From: Pseudomonadota bacterium
GTDB taxonomy: Bacteria; Desulfobacterota; Desulfobulbia; Desulfobulbales; Desulfocapsaceae
DNA: 32,168 bases
Reading direction: 5' to 3'
NCBI GenBank assembly: GCA_018821785.1
Contig: JAHJLI010000292.1
Location: 1-32,168, forward strand
This document shows, piece after piece, positions 32,164 through 32,168 of this stretch. The notes under the pieces were generated by a model. The model was not told the origin of the DNA, searched no databases, and saw only the letters and a program-made list of their open reading frames with translations. The stretch's first letter is position 1; each line of letters begins with the position of its first letter. The translations under genes and the position numbers were made by a program.

Positions 32164-32168
32164 ATGGC
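32164..32168 (+). CDS. Start of a gene cut by the right edge
   Basis: ATG at 32164 is preceded by GGGAGGAGAT with good spacing. Only the first codon and two bases lie in the window, so the product cannot be named. It is transcribed divergently from the DUF2279-like gene. Confidence 0.5.

Overview
This window looks like part of the chromosome of an anaerobic, sulfur-metabolising bacterium of the Desulfobacterota, most likely Desulfobulbales-like. That placement is inferred from the gene content: a bacterial carbonyl-branch Wood-Ljungdahl cluster, a selenocysteine formate dehydrogenase joined to NuoE/NuoF-type subunits, a second CO dehydrogenase, a GlcD/GlcF-type 2-hydroxyacid dehydrogenase, a DUF166 (DfsP-type) selenoprotein and a rubrerythrin/ferredoxin pair. 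No rRNA, tRNA, phage or complete IS element was seen.

Layout. 1-2636 (minus): FAD and Fe-S subunits of a lactate/glycolate-type dehydrogenase. A near-consensus sigma70 promoter lies upstream, with a perfect GntR/FadR-family operator on its -10 and a second copy 129 bp further upstream. 3211-3384: a small Cys-rich protein. 3825-14284 (plus): acsV, acsD, acsA, acsB, acsC and acsE, meaning the corrinoid-protein activator, both corrinoid Fe-S protein subunits, CO dehydrogenase, acetyl-CoA synthase and methyltransferase. Intercistronic hairpins occur and a strong terminator follows. 14490-15601: a small unknown gene and cooC, then a terminator. 15963-18716: a second CODH (cooS) under its own promoter and dyad, followed by two small unknown genes. 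18778-23798 (minus): a three-gene NAD(P)-type formate dehydrogenase. Its catalytic subunit is one selenoprotein interrupted by an in-frame UGA at codon 346, not two genes.

24136-26272 (plus): a 58-residue zinc-ribbon protein and a Cache-domain chemoreceptor. 26364-28401 (minus): 5-formyl-THF cyclo-ligase and a radical SAM protein of unknown function. 28622-29954 (plus): three genes joined by ATGA overlaps, the last being a DUF166 selenoprotein with UGA at codon 118. 30035-30819 (minus): rubrerythrin and a ferredoxin with an Asp in the cluster motif. 31017-31916 (minus): an exported DUF2279-like protein. At 32164 a new gene starts at the right edge.

How the genes fit together. Formate dehydrogenase interconverts CO2 and formate. 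The methyl branch is not in this window, apart from the folate-salvage cyclo-ligase. AcsE passes the methyl group from methyl-THF to AcsCD, AcsV reductively reactivates the corrinoid, and AcsA/AcsB join methyl, CO and CoA. The lactate/glycolate-type dehydrogenase could feed electrons into the same metabolism. The pathway can run towards acetate oxidation or CO2 fixation, and the sequence does not show which.

The most unusual signals are a five-copy family of intergenic palindromic elements (stems that change together, plus a constant CTTATCCC...CGGGGTTA tail), the dfsP operon with two unknown coupled genes, and several palindromic operator candidates at key promoters.
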